Source: Flavobacterium sp. KMS (GTDB lineage: Bacteria > Bacteroidota > Bacteroidia > Flavobacteriales > Flavobacteriaceae). Taken from it: DNA of 64,000 nt. A program made the position numbers and the translations under genes. The stretch spans positions 1 through 64,000 of the forward strand of contig NZ_JSYP01000010.1 of NCBI RefSeq assembly GCF_000813005.1, given 5' to 3'. The notes beneath the pieces are model-generated. The model worked only from the letters and a program-made list of their open reading frames with translations, was not told the DNA's origin and did not search any database. Within the stretch, counting starts at the first letter, position 1. Each line of letters begins with the position of its first letter. This document shows, piece after piece, positions 44,068-53,226 of this stretch.

Positions 44068-45342
44068 ATGACAATTTTACTATTGGGTTCAGGAGGAAGA
44101 GAGCATGCATTTGCATGGAAAATGATTCAAAGTCCGCTATGCGAAAAACTATTTGTTGCACCAGGAAATGCCGGAACAGCTGGTATTGCTCATAATGTAA
44201 ACATTAGTCCAACCGATTTCGAAGCGATAAAAACCTTAGTAATTCAGGAAAATATAGGTATGGTTGTCGTTGGTCCCGAAGATCCATTGGTAAAAGGGAT
44301 TTACGATTATTTTAAAAACGACGAAAGTTTAAAACATATTCCGGTTATCGGACCATCAAAATTAGGCGCTCAACTTGAAGGAAGTAAAGAGTTTGCCAAA
44401 GAATTCTTGATGAAACACAATATCCCAACAGCAGCTTACGATAGTTTTACTGCAGAAACTGTAGAAAAAGGATGTGAGTTTCTAGAAACATTGCAGCCTC
44501 CTTATGTTTTAAAAGCAGATGGTTTAGCAGCAGGAAAAGGAGTTTTGATTATTCAGGATCTTGAAGAGGCTAAAACCGAATTAAGAAACATGTTAGTTCA
44601 TGAAAAATTTGGTGCAGCGAGTTCAAAAGTTGTTATCGAAGAGTTTCTTGATGGTATTGAACTAAGCTGTTTTGTATTAACAGATGGTAAAAGTTATAAA
44701 ATTCTACCAACAGCCAAAGACTACAAACGTATTGGCGAAGGTGATACAGGATTAAATACAGGCGGAATGGGAGCAGTTTCTCCAGTTCCTTATGTTGATG
44801 CCGTTTTAATGGAAAAAATAGAAACACGCATCGTAAAACCAACAATAGAAGGTTTTCAAAAAGACGGAATCGAGTACAAAGGTTTTGTATTTATCGGATT
44901 GATAAATGTTAAGAATGAACCAATCGTTATAGAATACAACGTAAGAATGGGTGATCCAGAAACTGAAGTTGTAGTTCCTAGATTAAAAACTGATTTGGTA
45001 GAATTGTTCTTGGCTGTAGCCAATGAAAAACTAGATACAATTTCTCTAGAGGTAGATCCAAGAAGTGCTACGACAATCATGATAGTTTCAGGGGGTTATC
45101 CAGAGGATTTTGAAAAAGGAAAAGTAATTTCTGGATTAGAAAATATTTCAGATTCTATTGTTTTCCATGCAGGAACAAAGTTGGATAACAACAATGTGGT
45201 AAGTAATGGAGGAAGAGTTTTGGCAGTGACTTCTTATGGAGACAACTTCCAAGAGGCCATAAAAAAATCTTATCAAAACATAGACAAGCTAAATTTTGAT
45301 AAGATGTATTTTAGAAAAGATATTGGCTTCGACTTACTTTAA
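44068..45342 (+). CDS. purD: Phosphoribosylamine--glycine ligase
   Basis: PurD (GAR synthetase) catalyses the second step of purine synthesis. The 424-residue ATP-grasp enzyme has LLLGSGGREHAFAWKM at its start, GPEDPLVKGI and LKADGLAAGKGV (ATP-binding lysines). The GARS signature is seen as RIGEGDTGLNTGGMGAVSP and EYNVRMGDPETE. Length is standard. The gene ends nine bases inside the 3' end of the next gene, which is on the opposite strand. Confidence 0.96.
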   Translation: MTILLLGSGGREHAFAWKMIQSPLCEKLFVAPGNAGTAGIAHNVNISPTDFEAIKTLVIQENIGMVVVGPEDPLVKGIYDYFKNDESLKHIPVIGPSKLGAQLEGSKEFAKEFLMKHNIPTAAYDSFTAETVEKGCEFLETLQPPYVLKADGLAAGKGVLIIQDLEEAKTELRNMLVHEKFGAASSKVVIEEFLDGIELSCFVLTDGKSYKILPTAKDYKRIGEGDTGLNTGGMGAVSPVPYVDAVLMEKIETRIVKPTIEGFQKDGIEYKGFVFIGLINVKNEPIVIEYNVRMGDPETEVVVPRLKTDLVELFLAVANEKLDTISLEVDPRSATTIMIVSGGYPEDFEKGKVISGLENISDSIVFHAGTKLDNNNVVSNGGRVLAVTSYGDNFQEAIKKSYQNIDKLNFDKMYFRKDIGFDLL

Positions 45343-45564
45343 AAAAGAGTGAGCCGTAGTATCTTGATTTTCTGTTCCGGCTGCATCAAAAATGCGTAAT
45401 TGTTTAATCCAATATACCATTGCAGCTGCACAGATAATCATGAAAATCCAGTTAATTGTATTAGCACCAAACCATGATACAAGTTCTAATGAACGTAAAA
45501 AATCAAGTGGAGCAAATAAAATGTTTACGAATAAGTACTGTATTCCTTCAAAAAAAGTTGTCAT
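45334..45564 (-). CDS. Small membrane protein beside purD (DUF6341-like)
   Basis: The 76-residue protein has a hydrophobic region LFVNILFAPLDFLRSLELVSW and a clear transmembrane helix TINWIFMIICAAAMVYWIKQL, with a hydrophilic Asn/Thr-rich tail. I recall a Flavobacteria family DUF6341 in this place next to purD, but the name is from memory. Function unknown. Its 3' end overlaps the purD 3' end by nine bases on the opposite strand. Confidence 0.68.
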   Translation of the reverse strand: MTTFFEGIQYLFVNILFAPLDFLRSLELVSWFGANTINWIFMIICAAAMVYWIKQLRIFDAAGTENQDTTAHSFLK

Positions 45565-45707
45565 AATTTATAAAATTATTTTGTTATTTATTGTTTTGTA
45601 ACACATTGAAGTTATAAATCCCGATAATCAGAATCTTTATTTCAACTTGTTGGTTTCCTTTTTAAACAAGTATTATATTTACAGTCACAAAAGTATAAAA
45701 TATCCTT

Positions 45708-46637
45708 ATGATAACAAGTGTTTTTAAAAAATCTACACCATTAAATTATTCATTGGTCGTAATTTTAATGCTGGTTTTCTTTTTCATCTATCAATTTCAA
45801 GAAATTTCTTGGGTAAAATCGCTTATTTCAGTTTCAGAAAAAATAAGTTTATTGATAGTTGTATTAGGATCAATGTTGATAACCAACTTTGTTGTCAAGA
45901 AAAACGGACTTAGTAAAGACAATGGTTACACGATATTCTTTTATTTATTGTTATCCTTGTTTTTTCCGTCGGCACTAAATAACCCTAATGTTTTACTTGC
46001 CAATTTTTTTGTGTTATTAGCGCTTCGTCGATTGTTATCATTACAATCTCTAAAATCATCTAAAGAAAAAATATTTGATGCATCCTTATGGATACTATTG
46101 GCTTCATTGTTCCAGTTTTGGTGTATTTTATTTCTTATATTGGTATTTATATCAATAATTTTTCACGTTGCAGGCGATTATAGAAACTGGATTTTACCAT
46201 TTATAGCTCTTTTTACTATAGCTACACTATTTCTATTAGTATCATTAATGTTTAATATTGATGTAATTACATTCTTTCAGAACCGTGCAGCAGTTGATTT
46301 TAGAATTAATTATTTTACCAATAATTACCAAAATGGAGCACTATCAATTTATGTAGCAGTTGCATTGTTTTTTGTTGTCTCGTTGTTGTTAACATTATCA
46401 AACAGACCCTTATTATTGCATTCTTCATACAAAAAAATCGTTGCCTATTTCTTTATAGGGATAATTGTGTTTTTAATATCTCCTAATAAAAGCAACGATT
46501 TATTATTGTTTACAGTAGCACCTTTGGCTATTATGGGATCAAGCCATATTGAGTTTTCACAAAACAAACTAAATAATGAAATTGTTTATGGAGTCCTGAT
46601 TTTGTGTAGTCTATTTACCTTTTTCTCTCAATTATAG
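45708..46637 (+). CDS. Multi-spanning membrane protein (DUF6427-like)
   Basis: A 309-residue integral membrane protein with about nine or ten hydrophobic helices spread over the whole length, and almost no soluble domain. The conserved-looking segments are LFFPSALNNPNVLLANFFVLLALRRLLSL and FFIGIIVFLISPNKSNDLLLFTVAPLAIMGSS. I recall the family name DUF6427 in this genomic position near upp, but cannot verify it. A polytopic envelope protein, possibly of a glycan or lipid pathway, is a guess only. It ends six bases inside upp on the other strand. Confidence 0.68.
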   Translation: MITSVFKKSTPLNYSLVVILMLVFFFIYQFQEISWVKSLISVSEKISLLIVVLGSMLITNFVVKKNGLSKDNGYTIFFYLLLSLFFPSALNNPNVLLANFFVLLALRRLLSLQSLKSSKEKIFDASLWILLASLFQFWCILFLILVFISIIFHVAGDYRNWILPFIALFTIATLFLLVSLMFNIDVITFFQNRAAVDFRINYFTNNYQNGALSIYVAVALFFVVSLLLTLSNRPLLLHSSYKKIVAYFFIGIIVFLISPNKSNDLLLFTVAPLAIMGSSHIEFSQNKLNNEIVYGVLILCSLFTFFSQL

Positions 46638-47285
46638 TTTATTACCATAAGCTAAGTCACCGGCATCGCCCAATCCTGGAACAATATAATTTTTCTCATT
46701 TAAGTTACTATCCAAGGCAGCAATCCATAAATGGCAAGAATCTGGCAGGTGTTTTTCTAGATAAGCAACACCTTCTGGAGCAGCAATTACAACAGCAAGA
46801 TGCATTTCTTTTGGTACACCATTTTGTATTAGTTTTTCATATACAGCAACGATCGATTGACCAGTGGCGAGCATTGGATCTATTAATAAAACAGTTTTAT
46901 TATTTATACTAGATAAGGCTTGATATTCGACTAAAATGACAAATTCGGCATCATTATTAGGATGATGTCTGCATGCCGAAACAAAGCCATTTTCGGCTTC
47001 ATCAAAGTAGTTCAAAAATCCAATATGTAGGGGTAATCCAGCACGTAAAATAGAACATAAAATAAGTTTGTCATCTATTTCGGTAGTGCTTTTGATACCA
47101 AGCGGTGTTTCGATTTCTACGTTTTTATAAGATAGATCTTTACTTATTTCATACGCCATAATTTCACCAATCCGCTCAATATTTCTTCGAAAACGCATAC
47201 TATCGTTTTGAACTTTTATATTTCGTATTTGACCTAAAAAATGGTTTAATACGCTGTTATTTTCGGATAAATAATGAATCTGCAT
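46632..47285 (-). CDS. upp: Uracil phosphoribosyltransferase
   Basis: Upp makes UMP from uracil and PRPP (salvage). The 217-residue protein has the PRPP loop LLIDPMLATGQSIVAVYEKL, where DPMLATG is followed by Q in place of the common G. The C-terminal uracil-binding segment YIVPGLGDAGDLAYGNKL is also present. The N-terminal part includes LRAGLPLHIGFLNYFDEAENGFVSA. Length and signatures are normal. The gene is convergent with the polytopic membrane protein and overlaps it by six bases. Confidence 0.94.
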   Translation of the reverse strand: MQIHYLSENNSVLNHFLGQIRNIKVQNDSMRFRRNIERIGEIMAYEISKDLSYKNVEIETPLGIKSTTEIDDKLILCSILRAGLPLHIGFLNYFDEAENGFVSACRHHPNNDAEFVILVEYQALSSINNKTVLLIDPMLATGQSIVAVYEKLIQNGVPKEMHLAVVIAAPEGVAYLEKHLPDSCHLWIAALDSNLNEKNYIVPGLGDAGDLAYGNKL

Positions 47286-47369
47286 GATGGTATTTTTAAA
47301 TTTATTTTAAAACCTAATTTGTTATAAATAGATTTATGATTTGATATTTTTTTATAAAAGTATAAAAAG

Positions 47370-47377
47370 TATCTTTG
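47370..47377 (+). promoter_or_regulatory. -7 promoter box of the DUF4254/GT9 unit
   Basis: TATCTTTG matches TAnnTTTG 20 bases before the ATG at 47398. It makes an upstream in-frame TTG at 47341 an unlikely start. Confidence 0.65.
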
Positions 47378-47397
47378 TATCTATAAAATTTAAAGAC

Positions 47398-48003
47398 ATG
47401 TTTTCAAAATTAGCATATTCTGTATTCGAACAAAGTATCAAAGATTATCATAAATTTGATAATGTTGATCAGCCAATAAACAATCCATATCCTAAAGATA
47501 AATTTGAACATTTATTATATTTAAAAAACTGGATTGATACCGTACAATGGCATTTTGAAGATATTATTCGTGACCCGAATATTGACCCAGTTGCTGCACT
47601 TACTTTAAAAAGAAGGATTGATGCATCTAATCAGGAACGTACTGATATGGTGGAATATATCGATAGTTATTTTTTACAAAAATACAGCAATGTAAAAGTA
47701 AAAGACGGTGCCAAAATCAATTCTGAAAGTCCAGCATGGGCATTTGATAGATTATCTATTTTGGCTTTAAAAATTTATCATATGAATGAGGAAGCTACTC
47801 GTGCAGAAGCTTCACAAGAGCATAGAGATAAATGCCAGGAAAAATTGAACGTACTTTTAGAACAAAGAAGTGACTTATCAACTGCAATTGATGATTTGTT
47901 AACTGACATTGAGAACGGTGATAAATTCATGAAAGTGTACAAACAAATGAAAATGTACAATGATGATGATTTGAATCCTGTTTTATATCAAAATAAAAAA
48001 TAA
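47398..48003 (+). CDS. DUF4254-family protein
   Basis: A 201-residue soluble, mainly helical protein matching the DUF4254 pattern: NPYPKDKFEHLLYLKNWIDTVQWHFEDIIRDPNID, then LKRRIDASNQERTDMVEYID. The segment SESPAWAFDRLSILALKIYHMNEEATR follows. These helices look like a bundle rather than an enzyme with a known motif. It precedes a GT9 glycosyltransferase with no gap, so the two are coupled; in Bacteroidota this pair recurs near lipopolysaccharide genes. Function unknown. Confidence 0.82.
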   Translation: MFSKLAYSVFEQSIKDYHKFDNVDQPINNPYPKDKFEHLLYLKNWIDTVQWHFEDIIRDPNIDPVAALTLKRRIDASNQERTDMVEYIDSYFLQKYSNVKVKDGAKINSESPAWAFDRLSILALKIYHMNEEATRAEASQEHRDKCQEKLNVLLEQRSDLSTAIDDLLTDIENGDKFMKVYKQMKMYNDDDLNPVLYQNKK

Positions 48004-49050
48004 TTGGCAGAATTGTCCAATAAAATTAAGCATATAGCCGTCATGAGACTCTCCGCAATGGGAGATGTTGCCATGACGGTTCCTGTTTTACGCGCTTTTG
48101 TAAAACAGTATCCTGAGGTAAAATTAACGGTAATTTCACGCCCATTCTTTAAACCATTTTTTGATGGAATTCCGAATCTGACTTTCTTTGTTTTTGATGA
48201 TAAAGAACGTCATAAAGGATTTCTAGGATTAGTACGTTTATACAAAGATTTAAAAAAGCTACATATCGATGCTTTTGCCGATTTGCACAACGTTTTACGC
48301 TCTAAAGTTGTTCGTACTTTTTTCGCTTTAAGCGGAAAAAAAACTGCATTTGTTGATAAAGCCCGAGAAGAGAAAAAGGCATTGATGCGAGCTGAGAATA
48401 AAATCTTCAAGCCATTGCCTACTATGTTTGAACGTCACAAAAAAGTGTTTGAAGAACTAGGATTTCCATTTGATTTATCGAATCCTGTTTTCCCTACAAA
48501 ACCAATTTTAAGTCAGGAAATAGTTGATTTAATCGGAAATAAGTATGAAAGATTAATAGGAATTGCACCTTTTGCACAATACGATTCTAAGGTATATCCG
48601 CTGGATTTAATGCAGGAAGTAATAGCAAAACTAGCTGAAAATAAAAATCATGCCATCTTACTTTTTGGAGGAGGAAAAAAAGAAATTGAAATTCTGGATT
48701 CACTTTCTAAACCGTATGAGAATGTTGTTAATATGGCTGGGAAAATCAAATTTCAGCAAGAATTACAACTTATTAGTAATCTAGATGTTATGCTTTCTAT
48801 GGATTCAGGAAATGCACATATAGCAGCAATGCTGGGCGTAAAAGTAATTACACTTTGGGGTGCTACACATCCATACGCAGGATTTTTACCATTTAATCAG
48901 AGTTTAGAAAACGCATTAACTTCAGACCGAAATCAATATCCAAAACTACCAACTTCTGTTTACGGAAATAAAATGGTAGAAGGGTATGAGGATGCGATGA
49001 GAAGTATTTCTACAAATGAAATTGTTCAAAAAATACAGTTAAGCATATAA
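48004..49050 (+). CDS. GT9-family glycosyltransferase (heptosyltransferase-like)
   Basis: The 348-residue protein has the family's opening IKHIAVMRLSAMGDVAMTVPVLRAF, where R-L-S-A-M-G-D is the catalytic segment. The nucleotide-sugar region reads GKIKFQQELQLISNLDVMLSMDSGNAHIAAMLGVKVITLWGATHP. This is the lipopolysaccharide heptosyltransferase family; the acceptor is likely lipid A-core. Translation starts at TTG 48004, immediately after the previous stop; the next Met would cut into the conserved start. It converges with 49039-49449 and overlaps it by 12 bases. Confidence 0.9.
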   Translation: MAELSNKIKHIAVMRLSAMGDVAMTVPVLRAFVKQYPEVKLTVISRPFFKPFFDGIPNLTFFVFDDKERHKGFLGLVRLYKDLKKLHIDAFADLHNVLRSKVVRTFFALSGKKTAFVDKAREEKKALMRAENKIFKPLPTMFERHKKVFEELGFPFDLSNPVFPTKPILSQEIVDLIGNKYERLIGIAPFAQYDSKVYPLDLMQEVIAKLAENKNHAILLFGGGKKEIEILDSLSKPYENVVNMAGKIKFQQELQLISNLDVMLSMDSGNAHIAAMLGVKVITLWGATHPYAGFLPFNQSLENALTSDRNQYPKLPTSVYGNKMVEGYEDAMRSISTNEIVQKIQLSI

Positions 49051-49449
49051 TCCATTTAAATCATGGAGAAAATACCCAATTGTTTTCTTTTTGTTTCTAT
49101 CAGCAACAATTATAACAAAATGATTTTCTTTTTCTGTAGGCAGCAAAATGTGTTCAAAATCTTCGGTTGAATTTCTATAAACTTTATGCACCAATTGAGA
49201 TTCTTTAATTTTATGCGATAATACTTTAGCACTTTTTAATTTGCTTACGTAAGGCCAAATATTAAAGATATTGTCAAAAACTGTTATTTCAGTCATTTTG
49301 CCAAGCATTGTTGAGCTATATTTTTCTTCAGTAAGTAGTTTGGGACCTTTTTTATTTCGGTGTTTTTTAATTATAAAATAGATACAAATAAGAGCTGTTA
49401 TTACAAAAATTGCTACAAATGATAAACGAAGGAAGTGATGTATTGTCAT
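49039..49449 (-). CDS. Membrane-anchored protein of unknown function
   Basis: 136 residues with one N-terminal transmembrane helix (FLRLSFVAIFVITALICIYFII) and a basic stretch. The soluble domain of ~100 residues alternates short helices and strands (MTEITVFDNIFNIWPYVSK, LPTEKENHFVIIVADRNKKKTIGYFL). I do not recognise the family. The 3' end overlaps the GT9 gene. Its coding base composition looks like the neighbours, so I see no sign of recent transfer. Confidence 0.65.
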   Translation of the reverse strand: MTIHHFLRLSFVAIFVITALICIYFIIKKHRNKKGPKLLTEEKYSSTMLGKMTEITVFDNIFNIWPYVSKLKSAKVLSHKIKESQLVHKVYRNSTEDFEHILLPTEKENHFVIIVADRNKKKTIGYFLHDLNGLYA

Positions 49450-49640
49450 AATATTTAATATTTAAACGTGTTGACAAATTTGATTTAGCTCTACAAATCA
49501 TGTAAAAACATGAGGTTGCGATTACTTTAATAACACCACTAAAATAATGAAAATTTGACAATATTTTAATAAAATTTTGTTTTTATTGTAATTTCAGTTC
49601 TAGACAAACATTCTCATTAAGACAATGATTATAAAACAAA

Positions 49641-49684
49641 AAAATCCAAATCCCAATTATAAAGTTGGAGTTTGGATTTTTTTT
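49641..49684 (-). terminator. Terminator of the flavin/[2Fe-2S] reductase gene
   Basis: Arms AAAATCCAAATCCCAA (49641-49656) and TTGGAGTTTGGATTTT (49665-49680) pair with two mismatches, with a T run on the minus strand. Confidence 0.75.
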
Positions 49685-49701
49685 ATTTGGAATTTAATCT
49701 T

Positions 49702-50754
49702 TTATACGTCGTCGTAATCTACATAAATAGACTCAGAGGTAGGATGTGCTTGACAAGTAAGAATTAATCCGTCAGCGATTTCTTTATCGGTTAGGATTGA
49801 GTTCTTTTTCATCTCTGCAGTACCCGAAGTTACACGAGCAAGACAGCTACTACAAATTCCGCCTTGGCAAGAATATGGAGCATCGATTCCTTGTTTTAAT
49901 GCTGCATCAAGAATTGTTTGTTTTTGAGACATTTCAAAAGAAACTTCTTCATCGTCTACTAAAACAGTAATTTTAGAATGTCCTTCTAATGAAGTATCAA
50001 TTTTATTTTCTTGTGTAGAAGAAGTAAATAATTCAAATTTTATAGCCGATTCTTTTACATTTTTCTCTTTTAAGATTCCCGAAACGGTATTAATCATTTC
50101 TTCAGGACCGCATAAATAGAATTTATCAAATTGTAATTCTTTGTGTTTGTTATTCAACACAAAATTTACTGCCGATTTATCGATTCTACCAAACAAAGCA
50201 TTTTCAACTTTAGCTTGACTATAAACATAATGTACAAATAAGCGCCCTACATATTGCAATTGTAAATCGTGTAATTCTTGGTGAAAAATAGTGTCTTCGA
50301 CAGTTTTGTTTCCATAAACCAATACAAAAGAGCTTTTTGGCTCACTTTTTAAAACCGATTTTAGGATAGAAAGTACAGGAGTTATTCCGCTTCCAGCAAC
50401 AAATGCTGCATAGTTTTTTTGTTTTTCTGACTCAGGTTCAAATGTAAATTTACCTTCGGGTTTACCTACTTCTAGTACATCACCAGCTTTTAATCGTGTA
50501 GTTGCAAATTGCGAAAAAACACCGTTTTTCACGGCTTTTACAGCAATGCGTAATTCACCACTTTCTGGAGATGAACAAATAGAATAAGCACGACGAAGCT
50601 CTTTATTATCTAGTGTTAATCGTAAATTGATATATTGTCCTGCAATAAAAGTATAGTTTGATTTTAGTTCTTCAGGAACATTAAAAAGTATCGAAACAGC
50701 AGTTGCAGTTTCACGTTTTACTTCTTTTATTATTAGTTTTAGGAATGAAGGCAT
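49702..50754 (-). CDS. Ferredoxin-reductase-type flavoenzyme with C-terminal [2Fe-2S] domain (PaaE/Hcr-like)
   Basis: A 350-residue single-chain reductase. The FAD domain has NLRLTLDNKELRRAYSICSSP, with RxYS for flavin binding. The NAD(P)H domain has AAFVAGSGITPVLSILKS and KFYLCGPEEMINTV. The C-terminal plant-type ferredoxin has SCQGGICSSCLARVTSG and a later LTCQAHP, supplying four cysteines (C-x4-C-x2-C and a later C). Relatives feed electrons to oxygenases (PaaE) or other acceptors. The start at 50754 is used because a -7 box lies just upstream at 50770-50777, ahead of which an alternative ATG at 50781 falls. No oxygenase gene is nearby. Confidence 0.9.
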   Translation of the reverse strand: MPSFLKLIIKEVKRETATAVSILFNVPEELKSNYTFIAGQYINLRLTLDNKELRRAYSICSSPESGELRIAVKAVKNGVFSQFATTRLKAGDVLEVGKPEGKFTFEPESEKQKNYAAFVAGSGITPVLSILKSVLKSEPKSSFVLVYGNKTVEDTIFHQELHDLQLQYVGRLFVHYVYSQAKVENALFGRIDKSAVNFVLNNKHKELQFDKFYLCGPEEMINTVSGILKEKNVKESAIKFELFTSSTQENKIDTSLEGHSKITVLVDDEEVSFEMSQKQTILDAALKQGIDAPYSCQGGICSSCLARVTSGTAEMKKNSILTDKEIADGLILTCQAHPTSESIYVDYDDV

Positions 50755-50769
50755 GATATTATTTTTTTG

Positions 50770-50777
50770 CAAAAGTA
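50770..50777 (-). promoter_or_regulatory. -7 promoter box of the reductase gene
   Basis: The minus strand reads TACTTTTG, a full TAnnTTTG match, 16 bases before the ATG at 50754. Confidence 0.6.
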
Positions 50778-50879
50778 GCAAACAGCTATTAAATGATTGG
50801 TATTAAACAGTAATATTTTACTTTGTTTGTAACGTTTTCCTACATTTACACACTTACGTATCAAACTAAACCAAAAAAA

Positions 50880-52343
50880 ATGATTAAAAAGTTTATTTAT
50901 CTCGAATGGAAATCCTTTTCAAGGTCGGCATCATTTGGTGCCAATGTTGCATTAAAAATTGTAATAGGTTTTCTGGCAATTTATTTTTCGCTTATTTTAA
51001 TTGGTGCGGGAACAGGTATTTTTTACCTACTTAAAAAGATGAATCTTGACCCGTTATTAACCATAAATAAGTTCTTGATTTATTATTTTTTATTCGATTT
51101 AGTGATTAGGCTTTTAATGCAAGCCATTCCGGTACTTAATATCAAACCGTTATTAACATTGTCTATCCAAAAGAAAACTATTGTTCATTTTTCACTTGGC
51201 AAAACCGTCTTATCGTTTTTCAATATCATTCATGCTTTCTTTTTTATACCTTTTACAATAGTATTATTAATAGAAGGATATGATATATTGAGTGTAATCT
51301 TTTGGCATTTAGCCATAATAGCATTAATTTATATCAATAATTTCTTGAATATTTTGTTGAGTAACATCGACAAATTGTTTGTTGTTTTTCTTGGGATAAT
51401 TGTTATTTTAGGAGGACTGCAGTATTATGATTTTTTTGATATTACAAACTATGCCGTTTTGCTTTTTGATGGTTTTTACAACATAAAAGGACTCTTTCTT
51501 ATTCCAGTTTTGGTTTTGGCAGGGCTTTATTACATGACTTTTATTTATTTTAAAGATAATTTATATCTCGACGCTGGACTTTCGACTAAACATGATGTTG
51601 CTACAACCGAAAACTTAACCTGGCTTAATCAATTCGGGACATTAGGAACTTTTCTTAAAAACGATATTAAACTTATAAAGAGAAATAAAAGATCTAAGAT
51701 GACTATTATTATGAGTCTTTTCTTTTTGCTTTACGGATTACTGTTTTTTAGTGCAAGTACGCACCAGCCACCAGTAATGCAAATTTTAGCAGGTATTTTT
51801 GTATCAGGAGGTTTCCTTTTTACTTTCGGGCAATTTGTACCAAGTTGGGACAGTTCATATTACCAACTCATGATGACACAAAATATTCCGTACAAAGGAT
51901 ATATTACTTCTAAATGGTGGTTAATAGTTATTGCAACAATTATATCGACGATTATTGCTTCATTTTATCTTTATTTTGGATGGAAAGTGTATCTCACAAT
52001 TGTTGTTGGAGCCATTTATAATATTGGTGTTAATTCACATTTAGTACTTCTGGGAGGAGCATTTACAAAAACACCAATTGACTTAACATCTACAAGCGGA
52101 GCATTTGGAGATAAAAAAGCTTTTAACGTAAATGCAATGTTACTTACGTTGCCTAAAATGCTGCTACCATTGGGATTATATTGGATTGGTCTTTGGCTTG
52201 GAAATCCAAATATAGGATTAGCATTAGTTGCTATAGCAGGAATAATCGGTTTTGCTTTTAAGGATAAAGTCTTTTTGCTTATCGAAAAAAGATATAAAAT
52301 CGAAAAATATTCTACTATAAGTGCTTATAAACAAAAGAACTAG
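50880..52343 (+). CDS. DUF5687-family ABC-transporter membrane protein
   Basis: A 487-residue polytopic membrane protein (about 10-12 helices) resembling DUF5687. MIKKFIYLEWKSFSRSASFGANVALKIVIGFLAIY at the start and NDIKLIKRNKRSKMTIIMSLFFLLYGLLF mid-protein look like two half-units of an ABC exporter permease. The ATP-binding gene follows 101 bases later on the same strand, so they form one transporter. The ATG at 50880 is chosen from the conserved N-terminus. Cargo unknown. Confidence 0.82.
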   Translation: MIKKFIYLEWKSFSRSASFGANVALKIVIGFLAIYFSLILIGAGTGIFYLLKKMNLDPLLTINKFLIYYFLFDLVIRLLMQAIPVLNIKPLLTLSIQKKTIVHFSLGKTVLSFFNIIHAFFFIPFTIVLLIEGYDILSVIFWHLAIIALIYINNFLNILLSNIDKLFVVFLGIIVILGGLQYYDFFDITNYAVLLFDGFYNIKGLFLIPVLVLAGLYYMTFIYFKDNLYLDAGLSTKHDVATTENLTWLNQFGTLGTFLKNDIKLIKRNKRSKMTIIMSLFFLLYGLLFFSASTHQPPVMQILAGIFVSGGFLFTFGQFVPSWDSSYYQLMMTQNIPYKGYITSKWWLIVIATIISTIIASFYLYFGWKVYLTIVVGAIYNIGVNSHLVLLGGAFTKTPIDLTSTSGAFGDKKAFNVNAMLLTLPKMLLPLGLYWIGLWLGNPNIGLALVAIAGIIGFAFKDKVFLLIEKRYKIEKYSTISAYKQKN

Positions 52344-52443
52344 AGTAATTATAAAATGTGTCAATTTGATAATTTTTATCTGACCAATAATCAAAAAAAC
52401 ATCAAATTAACAATTAAGCAGATCAACAATTAAACATTAAAAA

Positions 52444-53139
52444 ATGATACAAGTAAATAAACTTTCAAAGACATATAACGGAACAACAGTTTTAAAAATC
52501 GATAATCTTGAAATTCCAAAAGGGCAAAGTTTCGGGTTAGTAGGGAATAATGGTGCGGGAAAAACTACTTTTTTTAGTTTGCTATTAGATTTAATTCACC
52601 CCTCTACAGGAAATATTACAACAAATTCTATTCAGGTAAATAATGATGAAAGTTGGAAAACTTTTACAGGTTCATTTTTAGATGAAAGCTTTTTGATAGG
52701 ATATTTAACTCCCGAAGAGTATTTTTATTTTGTAGGAGATTTACGAGGACAAAATAAGGCCGATGTTGATGCATTATTACTCAAACATGAGGAATTTTTT
52801 AATGGAGAAATTCTAAAAAACAAAAAATACCTGCGAGATCTGTCTAAAGGAAATCAAAAAAAAGTAGGAATTATAGCTACACTTATTGGTAGTCCCGAAG
52901 TGATTATTTTAGATGAACCATTTGCAAATTTAGACCCAACAACTGTAAGTCGATTAAAAAAAATAATAAAAGAACTAGCTGATAATCCGAATGTTACAGT
53001 TTTAGTTTCGAGTCATGACTTACAGCACACAGTCGAAGTTTGCGACCGAATTGTTGCCTTAAATAAAGGAGAAATTGTGAAAGATATTCAAACTTCTAGA
53101 GAAACACTTCAAGAACTGGAATCGTTTTTTGCCGTTTAA
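52444..53139 (+). CDS. ABC transporter ATP-binding protein
   Basis: 231 residues. Walker A GNNGAGKTT (34-42), signature-like LSKGNQKKVGI, Walker B VIILDEPFANLDP, and the switch-histidine SSHDLQHTVEVCDRI are all present. This is the exporter-type CcmA/NatA class. It lies downstream of the DUF5687 permease and probably powers it. The linker between the two genes is short and AT-rich, without a terminator. Confidence 0.92.
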   Translation: MIQVNKLSKTYNGTTVLKIDNLEIPKGQSFGLVGNNGAGKTTFFSLLLDLIHPSTGNITTNSIQVNNDESWKTFTGSFLDESFLIGYLTPEEYFYFVGDLRGQNKADVDALLLKHEEFFNGEILKNKKYLRDLSKGNQKKVGIIATLIGSPEVIILDEPFANLDPTTVSRLKKIIKELADNPNVTVLVSSHDLQHTVEVCDRIVALNKGEIVKDIQTSRETLQELESFFAV

Positions 53140-53226
53140 ATATAAATATCTCAAAAAGAAGCGTATTTTTACCAGTTATTATACTAAAAAACTTTTTTAG
53201 ATGTTAAATGTTAAAAATGTTTCCCA

